A stretch of DNA of 64,000 nucleotides from Hymenobacter arizonensis (GCF_900115775.1 NZ_FOXS01000005.1:372001-436000), one strand, 5' to 3'. Shown: positions 1 to 10,285, numbered from the stretch's first letter. Notes: generated by a model not told the origin, from the sequence alone. A program made the numbers and translations.

Positions 1-3000
1 ACGGTGAGCGGCAAGGTCACCACTGCTGACACCAAAGAGTCGCTGCCCGGCGTGACTGTGCTGCTTAAAGGCACCTCCAACGGCACTGGCACCGGCGCCG
101 ATGGTTCTTACTCCCTAGAGGTTCCGGCAACGGGCGGCACGCTGGTCTTTTCCTTCGTGGGCTACACGACCCAGGAAGTGGCCCTCACCGGTCAATCCAC
201 GGTGAACGTGGTGCTCGTGACCGACCAGAAAGCCCTGGAAGAAGTGGTGGTGGTAGGCTACGGCACCCAGAAGGCCTCCAATGTAACCGGTGCCATTGCC
301 AGCGTCACGGCCAAGGAGATAGAGGAGCGGCCCGTCAACCGCATCGAGAATGCGCTGGTGGGCCAGATGCCCGGCGTGTACGTGCAAACGCCCTCGGGCG
401 AGCCGGGCGCCGAGCTGCAGATTCGGGTGCGGGGCGGGGCCTCCATCAACGCTTCCAACGAGCCATTGTATGTAGTAGATGGTGTGCCCGTGGACAACCT
501 GCGCGGCATCAACCCCACCGACGTTGCTAACATTGAGGTACTGAAAGATGCTGCTTCGGCCGCTATCTACGGCTCGCGCGGCTCCAACGGCGTGGTGCTC
601 GTGACCACCAAGCGCGGCCGCAAGGGCCCTGCCAAGCTCAACTTCTCGGGCTTTGCGGGCTTGCAAAACGTGGAAAGCAAGCTGCAGGTGCAGTCGGCCG
701 AAGAGTGGATACAGATGCGCAAAGAGGGCATCGACGAAGACTGGCTGCGCCAGAACCCCGCCAACCGCATCGAAGACACGCGGGCCACGCGCCTCCAACG
801 CCTGACCGTGAACGGCGTGGCGCCAAGCGCAGCCAACGTAATTCGCTACACCCACGACCCCAAGTGGCAGTACGGCCAAGACAGCCTGGCCTACACCGAC
901 TGGCAGGATGCCCTCTTTCGCCGCGCCCGCATGCAGCAGTACACCATCGGCGCGTCGGGCGGGACCGACAACGTGACCTACAACATCAACGGCTCGTACC
1001 TCGACCAGGAGGGCATCATCATCGGCACCAACCTGAAGCGGGCCACGCTGCGGGCCAACTTCGATGCCCAGATTAGCAAAGGCATCAAGCTATTTATGAC
1101 CCTGGCCCCCAGCATGGAGTGGGCCAGCCTGGGCCGCGTAGACGGCACCGGCGGGCAGGCCCTCAACGCCGCCCAGATGCCTCCCGTGGGTCCCAAAGAT
1201 GCCGGCGTGTACGTGGGCGCCCAGCCCTTCCGCACCTATAACTACTCGGGCAACTACATCAGCCCGGTGGCGGTGCTGGAGCGCAGCGAGGTGAACGGCA
1301 CCCGCACCCGCCTCAACGCCAACATGGGCCTGAACGTGGACCTATATAAAGGCCTGCAAATGCAGCTGCTGGGCGCCATGGACAACGGCTACTACCAAGA
1401 CCAGCAGTTTTTCCCCACCAACACCGACCGCAACTGGTTCAACGCCGCCAACGACGGCGCCCTGAGCCGCTCGCGCTACTACCAGACCTTTAACACGCGC
1501 TACCTCTTTCAGAGCGTGCTGAACTACACCCGCCGCTTCGGCGACCACAACCTGAGCGCCATCCTAGGCTACTCCGTCGAGCGCACCCAGGAAGACCGGT
1601 CGCAGCAGGAAAACACCCAGCTGCCCAACGACTGGACTTACCTCTTCGACCGTGGCAACTCCACCACCAACCAAAACAACATTGCCGTGCCCGTGAAGGA
1701 CATGCTGCTGTCCTACTTCACCCGGGCGCAGTACGATTACAAGGAGAAGTACCTGCTGTCGGCCAGCTTGCGCCGCGACGGCTCGTCTAAGTTTGGCAGC
1801 AACCGCCCGTTTGGCTACTTCCCGGCCGTGTCGGTGGGCTGGCGCGTGTCGGGCGAGAACTTTATGCAGGGCGTAACGGCCATCAGCGACCTGAAATTCC
1901 GGGCCAGCTGGGGCGTCACCGGCAACAACCGCATTCCCAGCAACTCGCAGTTTGCCACCCTGGGCGTAAACAACTACCCCTTAGGCAACGGCACCCCCAC
2001 CACCGGCTACAGCCCCGGTAATTTCCAGAACGACGTGCTGGGCTGGGAGCAAACGGCCAGCTACAACTACGGCCTGGACTTCGGCATGCTCGGCAACCGC
2101 CTGCAGGTGACGGCCGACTACTACATCAAGAACACCACCGACCTGCTCTACACCGTGCCGGTGTCGTCCATCACCGGCTTCACCCGCAGCTTGCAGAACA
2201 TCGGCAACGTGCGCAACGTGGGCGTCGAGCTGGGCCTCAACTCCCGCAACCTCGTGGGCGCCTTCCAGTGGAACACTTCCTTTAACGCTTCCTACAACGA
2301 CAACAAGGTGCTGAAGCTCGGCACCGACGACACCCCCGTGCCCGGCGGCTTCATGGGCCTGACCAGCCTGCTGCAAGTGGGCGTGCCCATCAACTCCTTC
2401 TACCTCTACGAAGCCATTGGCGTGTACAAGACCCAGGCCGAGCTGGATGCGAACCCCCGAATGACTAACAGCCGCGTGGGCGACACCCAGTACCGCGACG
2501 TGAACGGCGACGGCATCATCAACAACGACGACCGCACCATCCTGGGCAACCCCCAGCCCAAGTTCATCTTCGGCGTGACCAACAACTTCGTTTACAAAAA
2601 CTTCGATTTGAACGTGCTGGTGAACGCCCAGCAGGGCGGCGACCTATACTCCGTCATTGGCCGCTCCATCGACCGGCCGGGCATGGGCTACCTCTACAAC
2701 CACTCCACTAACTGGAACAACCGCTGGCGCTCCGAAGCCAACCCCGGCGACGGCATGACGCCGGCCATCGGCGCCACCACCGGCGCGTACTTCGACTCGC
2801 GCTGGCTGTATAGCTCCGACTACGTTCGCGTGAAGAACATCACCCTGGGCTACACCCTGCCCAAGAAGCGCTTCTACTCCGGCGCCCGCGTGTACCTGGC
2901 CCTGGAAAATGCCTACATCTGGCACAACTACACCGGCGGCTTCTCGCCGGAGGCACTGCAACCCGGCGGCTTCGACAACGGCAGCTACCCCCAGGCCCGC

Positions 3001-3033
3001 ACCTACACCCTCGGCTTCAACCTGTCGATTTAA
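1..3033 (+). CDS. SusC/RagA-type TonB-dependent outer membrane receptor, 5'-truncated by the window
   Basis: The reading frame is open from the first base, so the start and signal peptide lie upstream of the window. About 1010 residues are visible. The N-terminus is the carboxypeptidase-D-like domain typical of SusC proteins (KVTTADTKESLPGVTVLLKG), followed by the linker ALEEVVVVGYGTQ, the plug domain with YVVDGVP and the conserved YGSRGSNGVVLVTTK segment, then a long beta-barrel ending in an aromatic-containing strand (TYTLGFNLSI). SusC proteins form the outer membrane channel for oligosaccharides, energised by TonB. The next gene encodes its SusD partner 29 bases downstream, so the pair is probably one transcript. 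The substrate cannot be read from the protein; neighbouring pectin enzymes suggest rhamnogalacturonan oligosaccharides. Confidence 0.95.
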   Translation, partial: TVSGKVTTADTKESLPGVTVLLKGTSNGTGTGADGSYSLEVPATGGTLVFSFVGYTTQEVALTGQSTVNVVLVTDQKALEEVVVVGYGTQKASNVTGAIASVTAKEIEERPVNRIENALVGQMPGVYVQTPSGEPGAELQIRVRGGASINASNEPLYVVDGVPVDNLRGINPTDVANIEVLKDAASAAIYGSRGSNGVVLVTTKRGRKGPAKLNFSGFAGLQNVESKLQVQSAEEWIQMRKEGIDEDWLRQNPANRIEDTRATRLQRLTVNGVAPSAANVIRYTHDPKWQYGQDSLAYTDWQDALFRRARMQQYTIGASGGTDNVTYNINGSYLDQEGIIIGTNLKRATLRANFDAQISKGIKLFMTLAPSMEWASLGRVDGTGGQALNAAQMPPVGPKDAGVYVGAQPFRTYNYSGNYISPVAVLERSEVNGTRTRLNANMGLNVDLYKGLQMQLLGAMDNGYYQDQQFFPTNTDRNWFNAANDGALSRSRYYQTFNTRYLFQSVLNYTRRFGDHNLSAILGYSVERTQEDRSQQENTQLPNDWTYLFDRGNSTTNQNNIAVPVKDMLLSYFTRAQYDYKEKYLLSASLRRDGSSKFGSNRPFGYFPAVSVGWRVSGENFMQGVTAISDLKFRASWGVTGNNRIPSNSQFATLGVNNYPLGNGTPTTGYSPGNFQNDVLGWEQTASYNYGLDFGMLGNRLQVTADYYIKNTTDLLYTVPVSSITGFTRSLQNIGNVRNVGVELGLNSRNLVGAFQWNTSFNASYNDNKVLKLGTDDTPVPGGFMGLTSLLQVGVPINSFYLYEAIGVYKTQAELDANPRMTNSRVGDTQYRDVNGDGIINNDDRTILGNPQPKFIFGVTNNFVYKNFDLNVLVNAQQGGDLYSVIGRSIDRPGMGYLYNHSTNWNNRWRSEANPGDGMTPAIGATTGAYFDSRWLYSSDYVRVKNITLGYTLPKKRFYSGARVYLALENAYIWHNYTGGFSPEALQPGGFDNGSYPQARTYTLGFNLSI

Positions 3034-3062
3034 GCGCGCCCCACCCTCTAATTATTACTTTG

Positions 3063-4580
3063 ATGAAAGCACTAAAATTGCTGGCGTACTCCGCCGCGTT
3101 GGGCCTGGGCTCGCTTCTTACTTCGGCTTGCAGCGAAAAAGAACTCTACATCCCGCCCGTGGCCAACAACACGGCCGACGAATTTTACAAGACCGAGGCG
3201 CAGGTAAACCAAGGCGTAATGGCCATTTACAACGGCTGCCTCTCGTTCCCGCAAAGCTCGAACTGGAACATGTCGGAGTTTCGCTCCGACAATATCAATG
3301 CCCAGATTCAGACGGTGCAGCGCGACTTCAGCGACATCAGCAACTACACGGTTACCTCACAGCTGGGCCAGCTCCAAGCCACCTGGACCGACCTGTTCGA
3401 AGTAGTGTATCGTTCGAACATTCTGCTGGAAAAAATTCAGCCCTTCACCTTCGCCCGCGTCAACCAGTTCAAGGGCGAAGCCCGGTTCCTGCGCGCCTAC
3501 GCCTACCTCGACCTGGTGCGCTACTGGGGCCCGGTGCCCATCGCCGACAAAGTGCTCGGCATTCAGGAGTCGAAAATTATCCCGCGCGCACCTATTGCCG
3601 ACGTCTATAAATTCATTGTGGAAGACCTGAAGTTTGCCGCCGAAAACCTGCCGGCCTCCTACAGTACCCTCGAAAAAGGCCGGGCCACCAAATGGGCCGC
3701 CAAGGCCATGCTGGCCCGCGTGTACCTGACCATGTACGGGTTCCCGCTGCGCGATGCCAGCGCCCTGCCCTTGGCCAAACAGCAGCTCATGGAAGTGTAC
3801 GCCGCCGCCAGCCCGGGTACTTTCTCTATGGCCGCCAACTTCGCCGATATCTTCAGAACCGTGAATGACAACCGCTTTTCGGTGTTTGAAATTCAGTATG
3901 CTTCGGGTGGGGTTGGCCTGGGCAGCACCATTCCCTGGGACCAGGGCAGCGTGTTTCCCCCGTTCTGGTCGCCCTTCCCGCCCAGCCAGACCGATATCAC
4001 GCCCAGCCCGGCCTTCCTGGGCCGCAACTGGCCCATTCGGGACCTGCGCCGCCGCGCCACCCTCGACACCGTGCACGTGAACCCGACTTCCGGTGTGATT
4101 ACCGTGACTCGGGCGCAGTTCACCAAGTTCTTGGAGAAAGGCACCACCGCTCCCCAGAACAACCGCGACTACTCCAACAACTTCCACATCATCCGCTTCG
4201 AAGACGTGATGCTGATGTATGCCGAGGTACTGACCGAGGAAAGCGGCTCGGTGCCGCCGCTGGCTCTCACGCTCGTGAACCAGATTCGGACCCGCTCGGG
4301 CATCGCGGCCTACACCGCCACCTCGCCCGAAACCGCTTCAAAAGCCGCCTTCATTGCGGCTATTCTGAAAGAGCGCAAGTACGAGTTTGCCGCCGAAGGT
4401 ATCCGCTGGTTCGACTTGGTGCGCACGGGCACGGCCCTGTCGGTGATGACGCAGTACAAGCGCGAAACCGTTTCGCCAACTTTCCGCCAACTCGACGACC
4501 ACGACCTGCTCTTCCCAATTCCGCTGGTGGAGCTCCGCATCAACCCCGGCTTCTGGCAGCAGAACCCCGGTTACAACTAG
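3063..4580 (+). CDS. SusD/RagB-like glycan-binding lipoprotein
   Basis: 505 residues from the ATG at 3063; a TTG directly before it extends the frame by one codon but ATG is preferred. The N-terminus is a lipoprotein signal ending LLTSAC, with the lipidated Cys followed by SEKELY. SusD features include an N-terminal helical segment (ADEFYKTEAQVNQGVMAIYNG), the motif GEARFLRAYAYLDLVRYWGPVPI and the C-terminal region ERKYEFAAEGIRWFDLVRTG, ending ELRINPGFWQQNPGYN. Members sit on the cell surface as a lid on the SusC barrel and bind the glycan. It follows the SusC gene with a short gap and is followed by a good terminator, which closes this operon. Confidence 0.95.
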   Translation: MKALKLLAYSAALGLGSLLTSACSEKELYIPPVANNTADEFYKTEAQVNQGVMAIYNGCLSFPQSSNWNMSEFRSDNINAQIQTVQRDFSDISNYTVTSQLGQLQATWTDLFEVVYRSNILLEKIQPFTFARVNQFKGEARFLRAYAYLDLVRYWGPVPIADKVLGIQESKIIPRAPIADVYKFIVEDLKFAAENLPASYSTLEKGRATKWAAKAMLARVYLTMYGFPLRDASALPLAKQQLMEVYAAASPGTFSMAANFADIFRTVNDNRFSVFEIQYASGGVGLGSTIPWDQGSVFPPFWSPFPPSQTDITPSPAFLGRNWPIRDLRRRATLDTVHVNPTSGVITVTRAQFTKFLEKGTTAPQNNRDYSNNFHIIRFEDVMLMYAEVLTEESGSVPPLALTLVNQIRTRSGIAAYTATSPETASKAAFIAAILKERKYEFAAEGIRWFDLVRTGTALSVMTQYKRETVSPTFRQLDDHDLLFPIPLVELRINPGFWQQNPGYN

Positions 4581-4590
4581 GCTAAATTTT

Positions 4591-4628
4591 TCAACGGGCA
4601 GCTTGATAAAAGCTGCCCGTTGTTTTTA
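4591..4628 (+). terminator. Rho-independent terminator after SusC/SusD pair 1
   Basis: A stem pairing CAACGGGCAGCT with AGCTGCCCGTTG around a TGATAAA loop is followed by a T tract. It lies 11 bases after the SusD stop codon. Confidence 0.85.
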
Positions 4629-4636
4629 ACCGCCCG

Positions 4637-4742
4637 CCGGTCCGACCGCCCTAGGCGGTCCGACCGGTTGAAGCACCACCAGCCAAATAGCGCGAATGCT
4701 ACCACCGACAACCGGTCGGACCGCCTAGGGCGGTCGGACCGG
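4637..4742. repeat. Perfect 34-bp inverted repeat, family R1
   Basis: The left arm (4637-4670, begins CCGGTCCGACCGCCCTAGG) and the right arm (4709-4742) are exact reverse complements over 34 bases, with a 38-base loop. Each arm is itself nearly palindromic around CCTAGG. The right arm ends only 14 bases before the start codon of the lyase gene. A second copy of the same element lies at 35790-35883. It could be a mobile hairpin element or a strong structure in the 5' leader; the sequence does not decide. Confidence 0.9.
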
Positions 4743-4756
4743 CCCAGATTCCTGAT

Positions 4757-6775
4757 ATGAGCTTTACCGTTTCTACACCACCAGCAGCACGGCGCAGCCT
4801 TAGCTGGCGCGTCAGCCTGCCGCTGGCCGCCCTGATGCTAAGCGCACTACTAGCGTCTGCTCCGCCCGCCGAACCCACCCAAGCCTCACCAACCGCCCAG
4901 CCCGAGCGCCTGGGCCGCGGCGTGGTAGCCCTGGCCCGGCCCGATGGCAAGGTGTTCGTCAGCTGGCGTTTGCTGCTGTCCGATGCGCCCGCCGCCGCCT
5001 TCGACGTGTATCGGCAAACCGGCAAGACCACACCCGTAAAACTGAACCCCAAACCCCTGGCTGTCGGCACCAACTGGCTGGACGAAACCGCCGCTCAGGC
5101 CCCTCAGGCCACGTACTCCGTGCGCCTGGCCGGTAGCAAAGCCGCCCCCAAAGACCCCTCCGCCACTGCCAAGGTGTGGAACGACGGTCTGCTGCGAATA
5201 CCACTGCAGCAGCCCGCGGGCGGCACCGTGAGCAGCGGCACCGAAACCAGCGCCTACACCTACACCGCCAACGACGCCTCCGTGGCCGACCTCGACGGCG
5301 ACGGCACTTATGAGATTGTGCTAAAGTGGGAGCCCACCAATGCCCGTGATAATGGCTCGGCCGGCATTACCGGGCCGGTGCTGCTCGACGCCTACCGCCT
5401 CGACGGCACCCGCCTGTGGCGCATCAATTTGGGCAAGAACATTCGCGCCGGGGCGCACTACACCCAGTTTATGGTGTATGACCTCGACGGCGATGGCAAA
5501 GCCGAAGTGGCCTGCAAAACCGCCGACGGCACCGTGGACGGCCGCGGCAAAGTCATCGGCGATGCCAGCAAGGACTACCGCACTCTCACCGTGCCCACCG
5601 ACGCGCCCAGCGTGGCCTCGCCTCGCGACAGCAAGTACGGCCGCGTGCTGGCCGGGCCGGAGTATTTCACCGTCTTCAATGGCCAAACCGGCGGCGTGCT
5701 CGCCACCACCGCCTACCTGCCCGGTCGCGGCGACCTGGGCGGCTGGGGCGGCATCGGCGGCAATGGCGGCAACGACAGCCACGGCAACCGCGCCGACCGC
5801 TTCGTGGCCGCCGTGGCCTACCTCGACGGGCAGCGCCCCAGCGTGGTGATGTGCCGCGGCTACTACGGCCGCACCGTGCTGGCCGCCTGGGACTGGCGCG
5901 GCGGCAAGCTCACTTCGCGCTGGGTGTTCGACTCCAAAGACGACAAAAACCCTTTTTCGGGCATGGGCAACCACGGCTTGAGTGTGAACGACGTGGACGG
6001 CGACGGCCGCGACGAAATCATCTACGGCGCCATGGTGGTCGACGACAACGGCACCGGCCTCTACAGCACCGGCCTGCGCCACGGCGACGCCCTGCACGTG
6101 ACCGACCTCGACCCCGCCAACCCCGGCCTGGAAGTGTGGGGCGTGCACGAAAACGAAGACAAAGTGCCCGGCCACGAAAACGGCCCGGGCGTGGCCATGT
6201 TCGACGCCCGCACCGGCAAAATCCTCTTCTCGGGGCTGCCGGGCACGGACGTGGGCCGGGGCATGGCCGCCGACATCGACCCGCGCTACCCCGGCGCCGA
6301 GGTGTGGGCCAACCCGCCGGAGCTAGGCTTGCTCTCGGCCAAGGGCGAGAAAATTGGCCCCGCGCCGCGCTCCGTCAACTTCGGCTTGTGGTGGGACGGC
6401 GACTTGCTGCGCGAGCTGCTCAACGACACGCGCATTGAGAAGTGGGACTACCAGGCCGGCCAGCTCAGCACCCTGCTCGACGGTAAGCCCCTTGGCGCGG
6501 CCTCGTGCAATGGCACCAAAGCCACGCCCTCCCTCAGCGCCGACCTGCTGGGCGACTGGCGCGAGGAAGTAATCTGGCGCAACGCCAACAACCAAGAGCT
6601 GCTGATTGTGAGCACCACCATCGCCACCACGCACCGCTTTGTGACCTTGATGCAGGACCGCAGCTACCGCCTGGGCGTGGCCCGCGAAAACGCCGGCTAC
6701 AACCAGCCCCCGCACCCCGGCTTTTTCTTGGGCGAGGGCATGAAAGGGAGCGGAGCCAGCCCGAAAGTGAACTGA
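4757..6775 (+). CDS. Rhamnogalacturonan lyase, polysaccharide lyase family 11 type
   Basis: 672 residues with an N-terminal hydrophobic segment (LPLAALMLSALLASAPPA) consistent with export. The mature part starts with the family-typical RLGRGVVALARPDGKVFVSWRLL, then FDVYRQTGK, and continues as a beta-propeller with many Asp-rich calcium-type loops (DLDGDGTYEIVLKWEP, DLDGDGKAEVACKTADG, DVDGDGRDEIIYG, LLGDWREEVIWR). The order and length match the YesW/YesX type of family 11 lyases, which cleave the alternating rhamnose-galacturonate backbone of rhamnogalacturonan-I by beta-elimination. Whether this copy is endo- or exo-acting cannot be told. It is the only lyase in the window and defines the probable substrate of the locus. 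Start at the ATG right after the R1 repeat. Confidence 0.92.
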   Translation: MSFTVSTPPAARRSLSWRVSLPLAALMLSALLASAPPAEPTQASPTAQPERLGRGVVALARPDGKVFVSWRLLLSDAPAAAFDVYRQTGKTTPVKLNPKPLAVGTNWLDETAAQAPQATYSVRLAGSKAAPKDPSATAKVWNDGLLRIPLQQPAGGTVSSGTETSAYTYTANDASVADLDGDGTYEIVLKWEPTNARDNGSAGITGPVLLDAYRLDGTRLWRINLGKNIRAGAHYTQFMVYDLDGDGKAEVACKTADGTVDGRGKVIGDASKDYRTLTVPTDAPSVASPRDSKYGRVLAGPEYFTVFNGQTGGVLATTAYLPGRGDLGGWGGIGGNGGNDSHGNRADRFVAAVAYLDGQRPSVVMCRGYYGRTVLAAWDWRGGKLTSRWVFDSKDDKNPFSGMGNHGLSVNDVDGDGRDEIIYGAMVVDDNGTGLYSTGLRHGDALHVTDLDPANPGLEVWGVHENEDKVPGHENGPGVAMFDARTGKILFSGLPGTDVGRGMAADIDPRYPGAEVWANPPELGLLSAKGEKIGPAPRSVNFGLWWDGDLLRELLNDTRIEKWDYQAGQLSTLLDGKPLGAASCNGTKATPSLSADLLGDWREEVIWRNANNQELLIVSTTIATTHRFVTLMQDRSYRLGVARENAGYNQPPHPGFFLGEGMKGSGASPKVN

Positions 6776-7117
6776 GCCCACGCCCGGCGCAGGTAGGTGC
6801 AGTACACCACACAAGGGCCGCGCCGCAAAAGGCTGCTTTGCCGCGTTGCGCGGGCAGTTTTAATTGGTTGCGCGGCTACTCAACGCTCAGCTCCGGCTCC
6901 ACGGCCCGGCTAAGCCCGGCTCGCCCGCAGTAGGGGAGGGCCGGGCTTTGCTGCGTGCGGAGCTATGGTAAGAAGGCAGGGGTGATTTGTGTAAAAATCA
7001 GGAGAGCACAGGGAGGTGCCCGCAAACGATTCCGATAATTTCACCCTCAGCATCGCTTTCAAGGTCTGCGCAGGCCTCGTTTGGCCCTTCGTTTTTCTCA
7101 CCAAACTCCTTAGTATC
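6776..7117. other. Intergenic region with a weak terminator hairpin
   Basis: 342 bases without a gene. An 8-bp perfect stem AGCCCGGC/GCCGGGCT at 6913-6947 followed by TTGCTGC could be a weak terminator for the lyase gene. The 13-mer CAGGTAGGTGCAG at 6790-6802 recurs at 12594-12606. No clear promoter for the following SusC gene was recognised. Confidence 0.45.
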
Positions 7118-10100
7118 ATGCAAAAGTTTTATGGCTTGATTCGGCAGCTTTCGGCCGTGGCGTGGCTGCTGCTGCTGGCGCCTGCGGCAATGGCCCAGGC
7201 AGTGTCCGGCAAGGTTACCTCCAGCGACGGGCCCCTGCCCGGCGTTACGGTGTTGCTCAAGGGCACCACGGTGGGCACGGCTTCGGGTGGCGATGGAGCT
7301 TTTACGCTGAACGTGCCCAACCGCCAGGGCACGCTGGTGTTCTCCTTTGTGGGCTACGCCACGCAGGAAGTGCCGATTGACGGCCGCTCGGAAGTATCCA
7401 TTGTGCTGAGCACCGATGCCAAAGCCTTGGGCGAAGTAGTGGTAGTGGGCTACGGCACTCAGAAAAAGAGCGACGTGACCGGAGCCCTGTCGTCGGTTTC
7501 GGAAGGCCAGATTCAGCAGGTGACCACCCAAAACGTCACCCAGGCCCTGCAGGGCCGGGCGGCGGGCGTCGACGTGGCCGGCGGCAACTTCCGGCCCGGC
7601 GAGGTGCCGGCCATCCGCATCCGGGGCAACCGCTCGGTGCGGGCCTCCAACGAGCCGCTGTACGTGGTCGACGGCATTCCGCTGGCCCAGGGCACGGGCC
7701 TGAACGACTTTAACCCCCAGGACATTCAGTCGGTCGAGATTTTGAAGGACGCCTCAGCCACGGCCATCTATGGCTCACGCGGTGCCAACGGCGTGCTCAT
7801 CGTGACCACCAAGCGCGGCCAGGCCGGCAAGTTTAGCCTCAACTACAACACCTACGTGAGCGCCGACCGCGCCTCGCGCACGCTGGACCTGTTCGACGGC
7901 GCCGGCTTTCTGGAGGTGCAGCGCGAGGCCAACCGTACCAACGGCACCTACGCGCCCCTCTACGCCGACCCCGCCCGCGACTTCACCCTCTTCGGCTCGC
8001 GCGACCCCAACGCCTGGGAGGGCATTGCCGACGGCTACCAGTGGGTAGACCGCCCCAACCGCGTGGTGGCCACCCGCCCCACCACCGCCGAAGAGCGCGC
8101 CCGCTTCGGCGCCAGCGTAACCGAAATTCCGATTTACGACCCCAGCAAGGTGCGCACCACCGACTGGCAGAAGCTGGCCCTGCGCACGGGCATCGTCCAA
8201 AATCACCAGCTCAGCGCCAGCGGCGGCACCGACAAGGTGCGCGCTTCCATGTCGGTGGGCTACCTGAAGCAGGGCGGCATCCAGCCCGGGCAGGACTTCT
8301 CGCGCTACAACGCCCGCGTCACCCTGGACTACAACGTGAACAGCATCGTGACGCTGGGCGCTTCTACCAACGCCAGCCTGGCCATTCAGAACTACGGGCC
8401 CGACGTGTACGGCCGCGCCGCCGGCCAGATTCCCTACGCCGTGCCCTACGCCCCGGACGGTTCGTTTATTACCAACCCCGGCGGCGACCCGCTTATCTTC
8501 AACCCGCTGCGCGAAGTTGACAACGCGTTTAACGAGCGCCGCACCACACGCTTCTTCGGCAGCCTGTATGCTGAAGTGAAGCTGCCGATTGAGGGCCTGC
8601 GCTACCGCCTCAACGTGGGCCCCGACTTCCGCAACGGCCGCACCGGCCAGTTCCAGTCGGCCCGGGCCATTGCCCGCGACGCGGGCGGCGTAAACTCGGT
8701 GTCCTTTGGGCAGTACGACCAGAGCCAGAACTTTACCTACGTGGTCGAGAACCTGCTGTTCTACGACAAGCAGCTCAGCGAGAAGCACAGCATCGGCCTC
8801 ACGGCGCTGCAAAGCGTGCAGCAGGACCGGGGCGAAAGCTCTTCCATCAGCGCGCTCAACCTGCCCTACGACAGCCAGAAGTGGTACAACCTGGGCTCGA
8901 CCTACCGCGCGGCGGCCAACAACTTCGGAACCGGCTTTTCGCAGCGGCAACTCATGTCGTGGATGGGCCGCATCAACTACAGCTTCCTCGACCGCTACGT
9001 GCTCACGGCCACTGGCCGCGCCGACGGCGCCTCGGTGCTGGCCCCCGGCAACAAGTGGAGCTTCTTCCCCTCGGTGGCCGTGGCCTGGAAAGTGCAGCAG
9101 GAGAATTTCCTGCGCAACGTGGCAGCTGTGACCGAGTTTAAGCTGCGCGGCGGCTACGGCACCGTGGGCCAGGCATCGGTAGACCCCTACACCACCGGCG
9201 GCACCCTGCAGCAGTCGCCCTACGCCTGGAACGAAACGCCGGCCTACGGCTACTCGCCCACGCCCGGCACCCTGCCCAACACCCTCGGCGGTATTCCCAA
9301 CCCCAACCTAAAGTGGGAGCGCACCACCACCCTCAACGCCGGCCTGGACTTCGGCTTCTTCAAAAACCGCCTCAGCGGCTCGGTAGAAGTGTACCAAGCC
9401 AACACCACCGACCTGCTGCTGCCCCGCGCGCTGCCGGCCGTGAGCGGCGTGGTGAGCATTCTGCAGAACATTGGCGAAACCCGCAACCGCGGCGTGGAAG
9501 TGAGCCTGACCACCATCAACGTCGAAACCGCTTCCAACTTCCGCTGGAGCTCGGACTTTATCTTCACCCGCAACAAGGAGGAATTTGTGAAGCTGGCCTC
9601 GGGCACGCAGGACGACATCGGCAACCGCTGGTTTATCGGGCAGCCGCTGGGCGTGTACTACAACTACCAGAACAACGGCATTTGGCAGGCCGACCAAGCC
9701 ACCCTGGCTGCCGAATACGGCGCCCGTCCCGGCGAAATCCGGGTGGTGGACCAGAACGGCGACAAGGTGATTAACGCCAACGACTTCGTGGTGCTGGGCT
9801 CGAACCGCCCCAAGTGGAGCGGCAGCATCAACAACACCGTTTCCTACAAAGGCTTCGAGCTGAGCGCCCTGGTGTATGCCCGCGTGGGCCAGCTGCTGGC
9901 CACCGGCTACTCCCCGGGCCTGGGCGGCCGCTACCCCGGCCTGGCCGTGGACTACTGGACGCCCACCAACCCCAACAACGAATTCCCCCGTCCCGCCATT
10001 GGGCAGGATGCGGCCAAGAACAACAGCGGCTACCCCTTCCAGAGCGGCAGCTTTGTGCGGGTGCGCAACATCTCGCTGAGCTATACCATTCCGCAGGCCA

Positions 10101-10285
10101 TCAGCTCGAAATTCTACGCCAACAACCTGAACGTGTACGTGAATGCCGTGAATCCCTTTCTGTTCACCAAGTTCAGAGGCCTCGACCCCGAGGCTACTGA
10201 CATCGGTTCTACTTCAGGCGAGCTGGCCCAGGCCCGCAACCTGGGCACCAAGAGCTTGGTGGTGGGCTTGCGCTTAGGTTTTTAA
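7118..10285 (+). CDS. SusC/RagA-type TonB-dependent outer membrane receptor
   Basis: 1055 residues. The ATG at 7118 gives a clean signal peptide (MQKFYGLIRQLSAVAWLLLL...AAMAQ); an upstream GTG at 7016 would add 34 residues before it and is not supported. The order is signal peptide, carboxypeptidase-like domain (AVSGKVTSSDGPLPGVTVLLKG), linker GEVVVVGYGTQKKSDVTGAL, plug with RIRGNRSVRASNEPLYVVDG and YGSRGANGVLIVTTKRG, and a large barrel. The first ~230 residues closely resemble the first SusC protein in the window, but the barrels diverge, so the two may import different oligosaccharides. It pairs with the SusD gene 33 bases downstream. Confidence 0.95.
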   Translation: MQKFYGLIRQLSAVAWLLLLAPAAMAQAVSGKVTSSDGPLPGVTVLLKGTTVGTASGGDGAFTLNVPNRQGTLVFSFVGYATQEVPIDGRSEVSIVLSTDAKALGEVVVVGYGTQKKSDVTGALSSVSEGQIQQVTTQNVTQALQGRAAGVDVAGGNFRPGEVPAIRIRGNRSVRASNEPLYVVDGIPLAQGTGLNDFNPQDIQSVEILKDASATAIYGSRGANGVLIVTTKRGQAGKFSLNYNTYVSADRASRTLDLFDGAGFLEVQREANRTNGTYAPLYADPARDFTLFGSRDPNAWEGIADGYQWVDRPNRVVATRPTTAEERARFGASVTEIPIYDPSKVRTTDWQKLALRTGIVQNHQLSASGGTDKVRASMSVGYLKQGGIQPGQDFSRYNARVTLDYNVNSIVTLGASTNASLAIQNYGPDVYGRAAGQIPYAVPYAPDGSFITNPGGDPLIFNPLREVDNAFNERRTTRFFGSLYAEVKLPIEGLRYRLNVGPDFRNGRTGQFQSARAIARDAGGVNSVSFGQYDQSQNFTYVVENLLFYDKQLSEKHSIGLTALQSVQQDRGESSSISALNLPYDSQKWYNLGSTYRAAANNFGTGFSQRQLMSWMGRINYSFLDRYVLTATGRADGASVLAPGNKWSFFPSVAVAWKVQQENFLRNVAAVTEFKLRGGYGTVGQASVDPYTTGGTLQQSPYAWNETPAYGYSPTPGTLPNTLGGIPNPNLKWERTTTLNAGLDFGFFKNRLSGSVEVYQANTTDLLLPRALPAVSGVVSILQNIGETRNRGVEVSLTTINVETASNFRWSSDFIFTRNKEEFVKLASGTQDDIGNRWFIGQPLGVYYNYQNNGIWQADQATLAAEYGARPGEIRVVDQNGDKVINANDFVVLGSNRPKWSGSINNTVSYKGFELSALVYARVGQLLATGYSPGLGGRYPGLAVDYWTPTNPNNEFPRPAIGQDAAKNNSGYPFQSGSFVRVRNISLSYTIPQAISSKFYANNLNVYVNAVNPFLFTKFRGLDPEATDIGSTSGELAQARNLGTKSLVVGLRLGF

